Below, piece by piece: positions 41,945 through 42,378 of a stretch of DNA of 42,378 nt (the stretch's first letter is position 1; every line of letters begins with the position of its first letter). The stretch is from an uncultured Granulosicoccus sp. (GTDB taxonomy: Bacteria; Pseudomonadota; Gammaproteobacteria; Granulosicoccales; Granulosicoccaceae). The notes beneath the pieces are model-generated. The model ran no database searches and had not been told where the DNA came from. It worked only from the letters and a program-made list of their open reading frames with translations. The translations under genes and the position numbers were made by a program. The DNA is taken from NCBI GenBank assembly GCA_937924505.1, contig CALDSR010000046.1, forward strand, positions 1 to 42,378, in the 5' to 3' direction.

Positions 41945-42378
41945 GGTTATCCTCAGATAGATTGTTTGTCCGACACCGTTACCCACAGACCAGTTTCTCG
42001 TCAGAGGAGGCGCTACCTCTGATCCCCTGGCTCCACGGGCTTGTTTGCCATGGGTAAAATCAACATCAGTGTACCCAGTTGATCTGTTGAATGGGTTGCT
42101 GTCAGTGGCCGGCACTTACTTGGTGCAAATCCTGACTGGTTCACTTTGCTTTTGTTAATGCGCTGACCAAAAAGTCAGGTTCAGGCGGGCTTCAATCAGG
42201 TGATTGAGGCGCCGATTTTTAGCCGGTTGCCAGGGCGCAGCTGGTGGTAGAAAAGCCCCTGGCAACACAACACTCAAGTAGGCCATTTAGCTTGACGTGA
42301 CGAGAAGGACCATTAAAGTAAACATATCGACAAAATCTGATCAGATGTTTGGACCGCATTGATGAACGCCCTATACAA
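41945..42378. other. Right-end non-coding region with a repeat copy
   Basis: No complete gene is seen. The minus strand between about 42160 and 42270 has a short frame ending RRLNHLIEARLNLTF that matches the remnant near 12 kb (see the repeat at 42190). An inverted pair GTTGCCAGGG/CCCCTGGCAAC also lies here (about 42228-42266). The remainder up to the edge shows nothing I can support. Confidence 0.4.
42190..42213. repeat. 24-bp dispersed repeat, second copy of 11972-11995
   Basis: The two 24-base segments match in 22 positions, in the same orientation, 30 kb apart. Both contain TCAATC-AGGY-GATTGA, a small dyad, and both read on the minus strand as RRLN-x-LIE in the same frame, with loosely similar residues (G-F, PP) shortly upstream. 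Confidence 0.55.

Noticed and set aside
41945..42115. N-terminal extension of the acetyltransferase
   Set aside because: It has no GNAT similarity; the ATG at 41944 has a good ribosome-binding site and the family N-terminus.
42225..42268. Integron attC-like hairpin with GTTGCCA/TGGCAAC ends
   Set aside because: The arms face the wrong way for attC R'/R'' core sites, and there is no integrase or cassette array.

Overview
The window looks like a chromosome segment from a free-living, probably marine or environmental gammaproteobacterium. The clues are mid-range base composition, densely packed operons, a Do-family protease next to an OmpR-type two-component system, Pel exopolysaccharide genes, an ABC-type glycerol importer and a choline sulfatase. 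The taxonomic call is inference; there is no rRNA or housekeeping marker to settle it. About 31 protein genes can be supported. I saw no tRNA, rRNA, CRISPR array, prophage or intact insertion sequence.

Left part (1-9.3 kb): an overlapping thiamin operon runs rightwards: ABC importer of a pyrimidine precursor (ATPase, permease, THI5-like binding protein), then thiO-thiS-thiG-thiE for thiazole synthesis and coupling. Leftward genes for a response regulator and a histidine kinase follow. The regulator is divergent from a DegP/MucD-like periplasmic protease, and a TTGCATT inverted repeat lies between them.

Middle-left (9.5-17.5 kb): a VC0807-type membrane protein, a VOC-bicupin fusion, about 1.2 kb without an ordinary gene, then pelD-pelE-pelG with no pelF, then an EamA exporter. 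The gene-poor stretch holds a compact leftward unit: a near-perfect Shine-Dalgarno sequence, a 16-codon ORF, a hairpin and a strong intrinsic terminator. It also holds what may be a decayed transposase-like remnant.

Centre (17.6-28.5 kb): a complete glycerol utilisation locus. glpK faces left. Facing right are glpR, the ABC importer glpSTPQUV, glpD and a glyoxalase I gene. The importer's two ATPases have complementary defects that predict one consensus and one degenerate ATP site. TTTCGWT-type repeats at several promoters are likely GlpR operators.

Right part (28.6-42.4 kb): a leftward choline sulfatase, then a five-gene rightward cluster of circularly permuted ATP-grasp, alpha-E and transglutaminase-like proteins in two complete modules. 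One module has ATP-grasp and alpha-E fused plus a short transglutaminase. The other has separate ATP-grasp and alpha-E plus a giant DUF2126-type transglutaminase. A glutaminase gene follows, then a leftward YsnE-like acetyltransferase. The ATP-grasp/alpha-E/transglutaminase set is a predicted but, to my knowledge, biochemically unassigned peptide-ligating or modifying system and is the best candidate for undescribed biology here.
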